Of a stretch of 64,000 nt of DNA, positions 1 through 7,966 are shown in pieces (positions within the stretch are counted from its first letter, which is position 1; every line of letters starts with the position of its first letter). The stretch comes from Shinella kummerowiae (GTDB taxonomy: Bacteria; Pseudomonadota; Alphaproteobacteria; Rhizobiales; Rhizobiaceae). The stretch covers positions 248,001 to 312,000 of the forward strand of contig NZ_WUMK01000003.1 of assembly GCF_009827055.1 (NCBI RefSeq), in the 5' to 3' direction. The notes under the pieces are model-generated. The model searched no databases, was not told the DNA's origin, and saw only the letters and a list, made by a program, of their open reading frames with translations. The position numbers and the translations under genes are program-made.

Positions 1-470
1 CCGTAGAGCAGAGAGGCCGGGTTTTCCGACAAGCGGACATCCATGACGCGTCCGATGATGATGTGATGGGTTTCCCAGAGCACCGAGGTCGCGACCTGGC
101 ACTGGAAACTCGCGGTCGCCCCGTCGAGCGCCGGCTGGCCACGTTCGCCCGCCGACCAGGGCGTGCGCTCGAAGCGCTCCGCATGTTCGCCCGCCGTCAG
201 CCGGCCGGCGAAGAGATCGGACACCGGATGCTGGTCCTCATGCAGGAGATTGGCGCAGAAGGCGCGGTTTCGCAGGATCGCCGCGGCGACCGGGCTCCTA
301 TGGTGGAGGCACGCGAGCAGCGATGGATGGTCGCCATCGGCAGAAACGGAGGTCAGCGAGCTGATCGTCACGCCGAAGCGCCCCGCCTCGCCGTCCGTCG
401 TCACGACGGCAACGAACGTCGCCGCGCGGCTCATGCCTTCGAGGAATTGCAAACGAAGTTCCGGTTTCAT
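1..470 (-). CDS. Flavin reductase domain protein (HpaC-like), C-terminus cut by window edge
   Basis: The first 156 residues of a short-chain flavin reductase are visible; the rest lies beyond base 1. The N-terminal half has the FMN-binding split-barrel pattern: an opening RAATFVAVVTTDG strand, then FGVTISSLTSVS, SLLACLHHRSPVAAAI and FCANLLHEDQ. It later shows HHIIIGRVMDV, as in HpaC and NtaB-type partners that use NAD(P)H to supply reduced flavin to a separate monooxygenase. The ATG at 470 lies four bases after the stop of the glutamine-synthetase-like gene, so it is the last visible gene of the operon that starts at 6173. The acyl-CoA-dehydrogenase-fold protein at 3791-5101 is the obvious partner oxygenase. 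That pairing is inferred from context, not from sequence. Confidence 0.85.
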   Translation of the reverse strand, partial: MKPELRLQFLEGMSRAATFVAVVTTDGEAGRFGVTISSLTSVSADGDHPSLLACLHHRSPVAAAILRNRAFCANLLHEDQHPVSDLFAGRLTAGEHAERFERTPWSAGERGQPALDGATASFQCQVATSVLWETHHIIIGRVMDVRLSENPASLLY

Positions 471-474
471 GGCA

Positions 475-1824
475 CTACCCCAGGTCAAAGAAGCGTTGCA
501 GTTCTACATCGGGTACTTTCTTGCAGAATTCGTCATGCTGGTTCTGGCGGCTGGCGGAAAAGGCCTCGACGAAGCGCTCGCCCAGCCAGTCCCTGGCAAA
601 GGCGGAGGCCCGCAGCCGCTCGATGGCCTCTGGCATGGAGCGGGCGAAATCCGGCCCCTCGCCCGCCTGCACATAGCCGTTGCCGATCACTTCCGGCTCG
701 GGCTCAATGCCCTCCATGATGCCGGCAACGCCGGCCGCGACGGTCGCGGCGACTGTCAGATAGGGATTGGTGTCAGCGCCGGGCAGCCGGTTTTCGACGC
801 GGAGCGACCCCGCATCGTGGCCGACGACGCGGAAGCAGGTCGTGCGGTTCTCGAAACCCCAGGTCAGGCCGGGCGGAGCGAAGGTGCCGGGTGCAAAGCG
901 GCGGTAGGAATTCACCGTCGGCTGGAAGATCAGCGTCATGTCGCCGATGTAGCGTTGCAAGCCGCCGATGAAGTGTCGAAAGGTTTTCGACATGCCGTTC
1001 TTGCCGGCAGGATCGTGGAAGACCTTCTTGCCCTCCCCGTCGGTGAGGCTGACATGGAGGTGGATCGACTGACTGTCGGCAGCCTCCGTCCAGCGTGGCA
1101 TAAAGGTGACGCATTTGCCCTGGCGCTGCGCGAGGGCGCGCACGAAATTTTTCAGGAGAACGAGCTGGTCGGCAGGCTCCAGCCCCGTGCCTGCCGCAAT
1201 GCAGGCTTCGAGGAAGCCGCCGCCGATTTCCTCATGCATCTTGGCGAGGTCGATCTTCAGCGGCGCGCAGATGTCGGCCAGCGCCTCGTACCATTCCGTC
1301 TGCTGGACCTGGTAGAGCAGGAGGTCGTGGCTCTTGTGCAGCGTCGCCGTCTTGAGATTGCGGTAGCCCTTTTCGCGTGCGCTTTCCGGCGTCTCGTCGA
1401 ACAGCGTGTATTCCAGCTCCATGCCGTAACGCGGGGCGAACCCCGCCTCGCCGACGCGGCCCAGCACGCGCTTCAGCAGCGAGCGCGGGCAAAGTTGTGC
1501 CGTGGCACCGCCATAGTTGGACAGCACCAGCAGGTCATGCCCGGGCTTGGACCAGGGCAGGCGGCGCACGGTGGTGGGGTCCAGCACCAGCGGGTCGTCG
1601 TGGAAATCCGACGTGTCGTCGGAGACGCCAGGAATGGTGAGGACGACATCGGTCGGATCGAGCGCGAAGGTGACGGGCGACATGCCCATGCCACTGCGCG
1701 CAATACCGGCCAGCGAGCGGACCGACACCATCTGGCCGCGAAGCAGACCGTTCGTATCGGTCATCGCCACGGTGGCGAAACGGCTTTCCGGGTCGGCAAT
1801 GTAGGCGTCGAGGTTCATGGTCAC
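475..1824 (-). CDS. Glutamine-synthetase-like ligase (gamma-glutamyl-amine type possible)
   Basis: A 449-residue member of the glutamine synthetase superfamily. The metal and ATP elements appear in order: MELEYTLFDE near residue 135, MHEEIGGGFLEA near 197, a SIHLHVSL strand matching the GMHCHQSL metal site, then NSYRRFAPGTFAPP and VENRLPGADTNPYL. Classical GlnA has an adenylylated Tyr loop that I do not see here, and the length fits GlnA-III or gamma-glutamyl-amine ligases such as PuuA and IpuC. The GTG start at 1824 overlaps the tetR stop (GTGA); an ATG lies two codons further in. In a catabolic operon it could gamma-glutamylate an amine substrate or capture released ammonia. The substrate cannot be read from the sequence. 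Confidence 0.88.
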   Translation of the reverse strand: MTMNLDAYIADPESRFATVAMTDTNGLLRGQMVSVRSLAGIARSGMGMSPVTFALDPTDVVLTIPGVSDDTSDFHDDPLVLDPTTVRRLPWSKPGHDLLVLSNYGGATAQLCPRSLLKRVLGRVGEAGFAPRYGMELEYTLFDETPESAREKGYRNLKTATLHKSHDLLLYQVQQTEWYEALADICAPLKIDLAKMHEEIGGGFLEACIAAGTGLEPADQLVLLKNFVRALAQRQGKCVTFMPRWTEAADSQSIHLHVSLTDGEGKKVFHDPAGKNGMSKTFRHFIGGLQRYIGDMTLIFQPTVNSYRRFAPGTFAPPGLTWGFENRTTCFRVVGHDAGSLRVENRLPGADTNPYLTVAATVAAGVAGIMEGIEPEPEVIGNGYVQAGEGPDFARSMPEAIERLRASAFARDWLGERFVEAFSASRQNQHDEFCKKVPDVELQRFFDLG

Positions 1825-2498
1825 TCCGTTTCGGTGGCCGGCGGCGGCTTGAGGGATGAGAGGACGGCGAGGTCTTTTTCGGAAGCGGTGGAATAGGCGC
1901 GCAGGAAGACGCCGAGCCCGTTGCGGATGTAGCGTTCGATGGTCGCCCGGTCGGGCACGGCATCGGGAATGTGCAGCGCCTTGTTGCGCGGTGCCGAGAG
2001 AATAAGACCCCAGAGGTCTTCCGCCGCGAGTTCCGCATCGTCGAAGACGAGCCGGCCGGCCGTACGCTGGCGTTCGAGATAGGTCATCATGCCAGCAAGC
2101 ACCCGGTCAGGCCCCGACGCCTGGTAGGCGCGGCCGACATCCGGCAAGCGCTGGGCTTCGCCGATGATCAGCCGGGCGAGGTTCAGCAAGTCCGGCCGCA
2201 ACACGACATCGGCGTAATGCCAGGAGAAGGCATAGAGTTCGGCCACCATGCCCGAGGCGGAGGGATACTCGAAGGATTCGAGCATGTGGTCCCGTTCCTG
2301 GCTCATCATGGCCGTGAAGAGCTCGTCCTTCGACGGAAAATACTGATAGAGCGTCGGCTTGGTCAGTCCCGCCTCGGCCGCGATGTCGTCCATCGAGGCG
2401 CTGACGAAGCCCTTCTCGGAGAAAACCTTGAGCGCGGCGTCGAGGATGCGGCGCTCGCGAAGGATGCGGTTCTGCTGTCGTTTCGGAAGCGCCGTCAT
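1821..2498 (-). CDS. TetR-family transcriptional regulator
   Basis: A 225-residue regulator. The N-terminal helix-turn-helix is clear: RILDAALKVFSEKGFVSASM, then DDIAAEAGLTKPTLYQYFPSKDELF, about residues 17-65. The ligand domain resembles the AcrR/TetR_C group (FSWHYADVVLRPDLLNLARLI). The ATG at 2498 overlaps the stop of the upstream hydrolase gene (ATGA), and its own stop overlaps the next start, so it is translationally coupled inside the operon it probably controls. The frame is open further upstream, but that extension reads as arginine-rich out-of-frame hydrolase sequence. The likely operator is the perfect palindrome at 6208-6231, giving autoregulation of the whole unit with a pathway compound as inducer. 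The inducer is unknown. Confidence 0.9.
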   Translation of the reverse strand: MTALPKRQQNRILRERRILDAALKVFSEKGFVSASMDDIAAEAGLTKPTLYQYFPSKDELFTAMMSQERDHMLESFEYPSASGMVAELYAFSWHYADVVLRPDLLNLARLIIGEAQRLPDVGRAYQASGPDRVLAGMMTYLERQRTAGRLVFDDAELAAEDLWGLILSAPRNKALHIPDAVPDRATIERYIRNGLGVFLRAYSTASEKDLAVLSSLKPPPATETE

Positions 2499-3787
2499 CG
2501 TGTGACCTCCGACAGGAATTCGCCAAGCACCCTGTTGTAGGCGCCCGGGCGCTCGACATTGCAGACGTGCCCTGCGTCCTCGATGACCTCGAAACGCACG
2601 CAAGCGCGTGGTGTCGCTTCCGCGATGCGGCCCGCAACGCCGCGGATCTCCATCGGGGAAGCAAGGCGGTCGAACCGACCCGTCATCATCAGCGCCGGCA
2701 TGGTGAGCCTAGAGAAATCGAGACGCTCCGGCGGATGGGTGAAGCAATGGAGCGCATCGCGATAGGTCGCGGCGGGAATGGCCGCCATGGAGGTTAACAG
2801 CACCTGCCGCACCGCCTCGCCGGCATGCGGGCCTGCCAAGACATCGACCACCGCAGGCGCAAAATCGGCTGGCGTCTTGCCTGCATCGAGAGGCACTTCG
2901 CGCGCCGTTCGAAACGCCTCGCGTTCCGCAACACCTGCCTCCGACATGCCGGTGCAGCCGCCGGAGAGGACGAGGCCTGCCAGCATGTCCGGATGACGCA
3001 TGGCGAAGGACGCGGCAATCCAGGATCCGTAGGAAAGGCCGCAGAGCACAAGGCGCGTCGAGCCAAGCGCCTCGGCGACACGCAGGATATCGTCGCAATA
3101 ATCCTCCACCGTGCTTTGCGACGAGCCGAGTTGGCTTTCGCCGTAGCCCCGCAGATCCAGTGCTGCGGCACGCAGGGTTGGTGCGACCGCGTGGAGCTGG
3201 GCCAGCCAGTTCGTGCGCGCACCGCCGATGCCATGCAGGAAAAGCACGAGCGGACCAGGCCTCTGCGGCGTGACCGTAGTCGCCAGCCGTAGATCGCCAG
3301 CAATGAAAACAGTCTCGAGTGCGGCGTCTCGTTGCTCGGCAGGGGTAACGTCATTCGGAGCCGATGCCCCGACGATGTCCTCGAGGGCCGCAATACCCAT
3401 TTCGAAGATTGCCTTCGTGCCGGCGGCGATAGCCGGAGCGCGGTCAGCGGAAGCGGAAATCCACGCCGACCACTCGATGCGGCTGCCACCCCTTTCATCG
3501 GCGAAAACCTGCAAACGAGCATCATAGCGCTCCGCGCCCGCAATGCCTTCGAGATGCGTGTAAGCGAGCACCCGATCGCTGTCGGAGCGATAGGTGAGTT
3601 GCTCGCGGTACAGCGTATGCTCACCCTTCGCGGTGAAAGCGCGGATCAGCGCGCCACGCGCATCATGTTCCGTGCGCATTTCCGCAATTGCCGGATGCCA
3701 GGCCCCGCAGAAATCGCCGACCACAGCCCAGACCGCGGCGGGTTCTGCCGCGGCATGTCCGATGACGTAAACCTGTTCCGCAACCAT
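2495..3787 (-). CDS. SRPBCC-domain / alpha-beta hydrolase fusion protein
   Basis: A 430-residue two-domain protein. Residues 1-145 resemble the SRPBCC/polyketide-cyclase helix-grip fold: VIGHAAAEPAAVWAVVGDF near the start, then SDRVLAYTHLEGI and SRIEWSAWISA. Residues 155-430 are an alpha/beta hydrolase with the oxyanion segment FLHGIGGARTNW, nucleophile elbow GLSYGSW (Ser252), acid in TGRFDRLASP and catalytic His in EDAGHVCNVERP. Between a NicX-like dioxygenase and a regulator, the hydrolase half is a candidate counterpart of NicD, which deformylates N-formylmaleamate, though substrate identity is inference. The gene starts three bases after the flavoenzyme stop and overlaps tetR by four bases. 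I know of no characterised enzyme with this fusion. Confidence 0.85.
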   Translation of the reverse strand: MVAEQVYVIGHAAAEPAAVWAVVGDFCGAWHPAIAEMRTEHDARGALIRAFTAKGEHTLYREQLTYRSDSDRVLAYTHLEGIAGAERYDARLQVFADERGGSRIEWSAWISASADRAPAIAAGTKAIFEMGIAALEDIVGASAPNDVTPAEQRDAALETVFIAGDLRLATTVTPQRPGPLVLFLHGIGGARTNWLAQLHAVAPTLRAAALDLRGYGESQLGSSQSTVEDYCDDILRVAEALGSTRLVLCGLSYGSWIAASFAMRHPDMLAGLVLSGGCTGMSEAGVAEREAFRTAREVPLDAGKTPADFAPAVVDVLAGPHAGEAVRQVLLTSMAAIPAATYRDALHCFTHPPERLDFSRLTMPALMMTGRFDRLASPMEIRGVAGRIAEATPRACVRFEVIEDAGHVCNVERPGAYNRVLGEFLSEVTR

Positions 3788-3790
3788 GTC

Positions 3791-5101
3791 TCAGCGAAGC
3801 CCCTTCAGCGTGCCGCCGGTCCCCCGCCACAGCGAGGAGCGCGCACCGCCTTCGTCGCCGGGCGCCTTGTCGAGTTCGTCGAGGTCGTAGAGCGTGAGGA
3901 CGGAGAGGTAGTCCTCCATGATTTCCGACGTATAGGGCAGCATCAGCGCGCCGCAGCGGCTGTCGCGATACATGCGTTCCAGCGGCAGGGTTTTCAGCAT
4001 GGACTGGCCGCCGCAGGTGCGGATGGCGAGGGCTGCGATCTCCTGCACGCCTTCCATCACAGTGTACTGCGCGGCATACATGCGCAGCACCTGCGCCTTC
4101 GTCGGAAAGCCCTGGGCCTCCATGAAGGCCTGCCACCACAGCGCCCGCATGGCGGCAAGCTGGGTGTACATCTTTCCCACGGTGATGCGCTTCGTGCCGA
4201 ACATGCGCCGGTCGGCGGGCGGCTGGCCGGGCACCTCGCCGCGCAGATAGGCGACCGTGAAATCGAAGGCGCCCTGCGCCACGCCCATATAGGTGGGCGA
4301 CAATGTCGCCATCATGTGCGGCCAGTGCGGCAGGGTCTTGATGAAGATGCCGCGCGGCATCATCAGGTCGTCCTCGGTGACGAAGACATCTTTCAGGATG
4401 AGGTCGCGGCTGTTGGTTCCCCTCATGCCGAGCGGATCCCAGCTGCCGGTGACCGAGAGGCCCGGCGCATCCTTGTGCACGACGAAGATCATCGTGTCCT
4501 CATGGCGCGGCTCTATGCCCTCGAAATGCTCGGTGCAGACGATGGAATAGTAGTCGCAGTAGCCGGCGAGCGAGGCGAACTTCTTGAAGCCGTTGATGCG
4601 CCACCCGCCATCGACCTTGCGGCAGGCGGTCTGCGCCGGCTTGGAGGTCCAGTTCTGCCCGGCCTCGGAGATCGGCTGCGAATAGATGCCCTGTTCCTTG
4701 ACGGCACGGCGGAACTGGCGTTCGCGCAGCGGCGCGAAGGCGGCCCGGTCCTCGTCCGTCAGGTTGGGCAGTTCATACATGAACCGCGACCACATCATCG
4801 AAGAGTTGTGCATGTTGAAGGTGAGTGCGGTGGCACCGCAATATTTGCCAATTTCCGCGCCGACCATCGCATATTCGCCAAGGCTGAAGCCGTGGCCGCC
4901 AAACTCCTTGGGAACCGTCAGGGTGAGAAAACCCTCTGCGGCCAGGTCCTTGTAGTTCTCGACCGGGAAGGAGGCTTCGTCGTCGATGCCCTTGGCGCGT
5001 GGTGCAAAGCGCTCGCGGCCGAGTTCGTTGATCCGGGTGAGGACATCGAGCACTTCGGGCCGGATGCGGGAAAGGTCGTAGTAGTCTGCAGGTTCGCTCA
5101 T
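3791..5101 (-). CDS. Acyl-CoA-dehydrogenase-fold flavoprotein, possible flavin-dependent monooxygenase
   Basis: A 436-residue protein with the three-part acyl-CoA dehydrogenase fold. It has an N-terminal helical domain ending GFLTLTVPKEFGGHGFSLGEYA, a beta domain with GSWDPLGMRGTNSRDLILKDVFV and a C-terminal helical domain with IRTCGGQSMLKTLPLERMYRDSR. In true dehydrogenases the following segment is IYEGTSE, with the catalytic Glu; here it is MLPYTSE, so that Glu is replaced by Pro. Loss of this base and a flavin reductase in the same operon fit a class D two-component monooxygenase (the HpaB, DszC and PyrA group) better than a beta-oxidation enzyme. The fold is sure; the monooxygenase role is inference. 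It starts 22 bases after the NicX-like gene. Confidence 0.85.
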   Translation of the reverse strand: MSEPADYYDLSRIRPEVLDVLTRINELGRERFAPRAKGIDDEASFPVENYKDLAAEGFLTLTVPKEFGGHGFSLGEYAMVGAEIGKYCGATALTFNMHNSSMMWSRFMYELPNLTDEDRAAFAPLRERQFRRAVKEQGIYSQPISEAGQNWTSKPAQTACRKVDGGWRINGFKKFASLAGYCDYYSIVCTEHFEGIEPRHEDTMIFVVHKDAPGLSVTGSWDPLGMRGTNSRDLILKDVFVTEDDLMMPRGIFIKTLPHWPHMMATLSPTYMGVAQGAFDFTVAYLRGEVPGQPPADRRMFGTKRITVGKMYTQLAAMRALWWQAFMEAQGFPTKAQVLRMYAAQYTVMEGVQEIAALAIRTCGGQSMLKTLPLERMYRDSRCGALMLPYTSEIMEDYLSVLTLYDLDELDKAPGDEGGARSSLWRGTGGTLKGLR

Positions 5102-5123
5102 GATCAGTCCTTGTCAAATCCGG

Positions 5124-6173
5124 TCAGAGGACGAGGTTGCCCTGGAGACGGCCTTCCTTCACCACGGCGACGCCATCCAGAGTAATCGTGCACTTGCGCA
5201 TCGGCAGGTCGAAATGCCCTTCCGTAAACCGGCCGGCATATTGGTTGGCGCCGGTCGACCAGAGGAAATTGCCGGCCCAGGCGCGGAACTCGACGGCCTG
5301 CATGTCGCGTTTGTCGTAGAGCGCACCGGAGACCCAGCGGGCGGCAGGGTTCATGCCCCAGCCGACATGCGAGAACCCGTAGGCAAGCGGGTCCTCCCAG
5401 GCTTCCATGTACGCCCGGAAGAGTTCGGCATCCAAACCATCGCCCTTGATGTCCTTGACGAAGTCGTTCTCGACGGTGAAGTCGATGCGGCTGGTTAGAT
5501 AGCTCTTGAAGGTCAGGTTCATGTCGCCAACATCCATGACGATGCGGCCGTTGACGGTGCCCGGCCCCGGGAAGGCAAGGCAAAGACCACCCGGCCAGTG
5601 GGCAACCGCGCCTGGCGACGTGCCGAAGCCCGGTGTTCCGCCGCAAGGCGCGTCCCTGAGATCGATGAAAAGATCCGTTCCGGCCGCGGAGGTGACGCGC
5701 ATTTCCTTCGCCTCGCGCAGCATCTGGATGCCGAGCGCCACCTTGGGGCCGAGTTCCGCCTTCGGTTCACAACGCTCGAGGATTTCCGGATGCTCGTTGC
5801 AGATCACGAGGATGCGCGCACCGGCCGCTTCGATCTCCGGCCATTCGGCGGCATGGATCATGCCTTCCACCGTGCAGTCGACGATCACCTCGCACTGCTT
5901 CATCGCTTCGATGGCCGCACGGTTGCCCTGGATCGCGAGCGACGTGCCGGTGGATTTGACCGGCACGGGCGCCGTCTGCCGCGGCGTCGGCATGGTGATC
6001 ATGCAATAGTCGGCGCCGAGATCGTGACAGGCGAGATCCGCAAGCTGGACCAGCACGGGCCGCGACTGAGTCTCGGCAACGATCGCCACCCGCGTCGCCG
6101 GGCCAATTCCGTTGAGCACGAATACGCGTCGGAAGCAGGCAAGCCACTTCCCCTCAATGCGCTCCTGCAGCAT
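5124..6173 (-). CDS. NicX-like 2,5-dihydroxypyridine 5,6-dioxygenase family protein
   Basis: A 349-residue protein, the same length as Pseudomonas NicX, which opens 2,5-dihydroxypyridine to N-formylmaleamate. The C-terminal half matches the family closely: VMDVGDMNLTFKSYL, FSHVGWGMNPAARW, RAWAGNFLWSTGAN and GHFDLPMRKCTITLDG. His269, His320 and Asp322 fall where the NicX Fe(II) ligands (two His, one Asp) lie. The N-terminal 150 residues are more divergent, so the true ring substrate may differ from that of NicX. It is the first gene of the minus-strand operon. The ATG at 6173 follows GGGAGAAG, and the promoter and palindromic operator lie just upstream at 6208-6257. The fold and metal site are well supported; the substrate is not. 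Confidence 0.87.
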   Translation of the reverse strand: MLQERIEGKWLACFRRVFVLNGIGPATRVAIVAETQSRPVLVQLADLACHDLGADYCMITMPTPRQTAPVPVKSTGTSLAIQGNRAAIEAMKQCEVIVDCTVEGMIHAAEWPEIEAAGARILVICNEHPEILERCEPKAELGPKVALGIQMLREAKEMRVTSAAGTDLFIDLRDAPCGGTPGFGTSPGAVAHWPGGLCLAFPGPGTVNGRIVMDVGDMNLTFKSYLTSRIDFTVENDFVKDIKGDGLDAELFRAYMEAWEDPLAYGFSHVGWGMNPAARWVSGALYDKRDMQAVEFRAWAGNFLWSTGANQYAGRFTEGHFDLPMRKCTITLDGVAVVKEGRLQGNLVL

Positions 6174-6207
6174 TGACTTCTCCCAGATCTGAACCGCCCC
6201 TCAGCGA

Positions 6208-6257
6208 TTTCTTTACTTATGAGTAAAGAAACTGTTTGAAGTCTAAAATTTTGTCAA
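6208..6257 (-). promoter_or_regulatory. Promoter with perfect palindromic operator, probable TetR site
   Basis: Bases 6208-6217 (TTTCTTTACT) and 6222-6231 (AGTAAAGAAA) form a perfect 10-bp inverted repeat around TATG. On the minus strand a consensus -35, TTGACA, lies at 6257-6252. The -10 position 17 bases on falls at about 6234-6229 (weak, CAGTTT) and overlaps one arm. The repeat sits 35 bases before the first gene of the operon that contains tetR, so repression by occlusion is the simple reading. Confidence 0.65.
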
Positions 6258-6684
6258 GAGATAATTCCGGGGTCGGGAAACGGGCGTTCCGCCTACCGAA
6301 AATCACCTTGCATTCTTTGCTTGCTCCGAATAAAAACATGATAGTTTTCATCATCTTAAAATTAGCCGAAATGACGAGGCGTGCAGGCATTCAATGAAGA
6401 AGAGCGGCTTCAGACGGTGAACTATCTGCGCGCGATGACCTGTAATGCCGAGGGCGTAACGACCCTCGCGACGACGGAGCCGTTGCTGCCGCCCTTGTGG
6501 CAACCCCCACCGCCGCCCTTGTGGCACCTTATGCGGACCGTCGAGGCACATCACAGACGGCCGGCCGCACGTCGCCGGCAGGCCGGAAGATCTCCTGACA
6601 GAAGAACCCGTGCGGCAGGTCTCGGCCTGGAAAACCACACATCACCGACCCCGACATCCGGGTATTTGAGAGTGAGGCCCCATC
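6258..6684. other. Intergenic region with a 15-bp direct repeat
   Basis: No convincing gene was found. A possible plus-strand promoter lies at about 6319-6347 (TTGCTT, 17 bases, GATAGT). A 15-bp direct repeat, GCCGCCCTTGTGGCA, occurs at 6488-6502 and 6512-6526. Short open frames here have low-complexity Pro/Arg-rich translations and no ribosome site. No recognisable iron box was seen before the downstream ferric reductase gene. Confidence 0.4.
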
Positions 6685-7746
6685 ATGACCGCAGTCGCGG
6701 AATTCAAACTTTCCGGTACGGCACTGCCGAAGGACGCGGAATGGATGCTCAACGAGATGTGCGAGCACTTCGTCGAACACGCCGAGGTTCAACGCACCGC
6801 CGGTACAGCGCTGCTGACGAATGAGACCGGCACCGCGCATATGCGCCTGGACGACGGCAAACTTCTGATCGAGCTTGCCTGCCCGACGCAGGACGCGCTC
6901 CAGATCAGCCGCACCGTCATCGCCGAGCACCTCTTCTACTTTGCCGGAGACGAGCCGTTCGAACTCACCTGGTCCGACCCGATGCCGCACACGCGGCTCG
7001 CCAATCTTCATGAGGCGACGGTCTCGTCGACGCACGACGTGACGCCGCATATGCGCCGCGTGATCGTCGCCTGCGCGGATGTCACGCCCTTTGTCAGCAG
7101 CGACATGCATGTGCGGCTGCTCATCCCGCCGAGGGGACGGCGGCCCGTCTGGCCGGGCGTGCGCGACGATGGACGCATCGCCTGGCCGGAAGGCGAAGAT
7201 GCGCTGCTGACCCGCATATACACGATCCGTGCCGTCGATGTGGAACGGCGTGAGCTGTGGATCGACTTCCTGCAACACCCCATGCCCGGCGTCGCAACCC
7301 CGGGCGCTGATTTTGCCCGGGACGCACAACCGGGCGACCGATTGGCCCTGCTCGGACCGGGCGGCGGCAACCTGCCCGAAGCGACCTCCATCTTCCTCGT
7401 CGGCGACGAAAGCGCCCTGCCCGCCATTGCCCGCATCGCCGCCGAAGCGTCAGCGGACACGCATATGCAAGCCATCATCGAAGTGCAGGATGCGGCGGAA
7501 GAGCAGCGACTGCCCACCGCAGGCACGCTCGACGTGCGCTGGTTGCACCGCAAGACCTATCCCGCCAGCGCGAAAAACATGCTGGCGGACACGGCCAAGG
7601 CGGCCCTCGCCGCCGTCGATGGCGAAACCTTCGTCTGGGTGGCCTGCGAGAAAGACGACGTGCGGATCATCCGCGGCTTCCTGAAGAGCCGAAAGCACGA
7701 CCGGAAGCGGATGTATGTGGCCTGGTATTGGGAGCGCGAAGCGTAG
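6685..7746 (+). CDS. Siderophore-interacting protein with N-terminal DUF2218 domain
   Basis: A 353-residue cytoplasmic flavoprotein. Residues 1-100 are a DUF2218-like domain (ALPKDAEWMLNEMCEHFVEH, then FYFAGDEPFELTW). Residues 110-230 form the FAD-binding SIP domain: HMRRVIVACADVTPFV, HVRLLIPPRG, the flavin motif TRIYTIRAVD and LWIDFLQHPMPG. The C-terminal NAD(P)-binding part carries LVGDESALPAIARI and ends in the family hallmark RKRMYVAWYWEREA. Proteins of this type reduce ferric siderophores after uptake. It stands alone on the plus strand, so regulation by iron is expected but not seen. The ATG at 6685 follows GAGAGTGAGG. Confidence 0.93.
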   Translation: MTAVAEFKLSGTALPKDAEWMLNEMCEHFVEHAEVQRTAGTALLTNETGTAHMRLDDGKLLIELACPTQDALQISRTVIAEHLFYFAGDEPFELTWSDPMPHTRLANLHEATVSSTHDVTPHMRRVIVACADVTPFVSSDMHVRLLIPPRGRRPVWPGVRDDGRIAWPEGEDALLTRIYTIRAVDVERRELWIDFLQHPMPGVATPGADFARDAQPGDRLALLGPGGGNLPEATSIFLVGDESALPAIARIAAEASADTHMQAIIEVQDAAEEQRLPTAGTLDVRWLHRKTYPASAKNMLADTAKAALAAVDGETFVWVACEKDDVRIIRGFLKSRKHDRKRMYVAWYWEREA

Positions 7747-7966
7747 GCAACCAAGGCGCGGCAGGTAAAGGCCTGCCGATCGAAAACGATATTCCGCCTC
7801 TCGGCAGGCTGATCGACCATAGCTAGCTGCCGCCCGACGCGGTCGATCGCGCCCGGCCGAGCAATGCCCAGATATCGGTCGATCACCCAAATTGAGCACA
7901 ATAATTTTAGAGTTTGTTTGCGATTCGGCGCTTACCCTTGATTGTACCGCGATCTGGGGCCGGCGC

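Noticed and set aside
163-1896. Long plus-strand open frame (577 codons) opposite the glutamine-synthetase-like gene
   Set aside because: It lies antisense to a clear family member, has no family pattern and is the usual result of high-GC codon bias.
3332-5185. 617-codon plus-strand open frame
   Set aside because: It is antisense to the acyl-CoA-dehydrogenase-fold gene; its His/Arg/Gly-rich translation has no recognisable motif.
6381-6824. 147-codon open frame before the siderophore-interacting protein
   Set aside because: It is low-complexity Pro/Arg sequence with no ribosome site, and it overlaps the true gene start.
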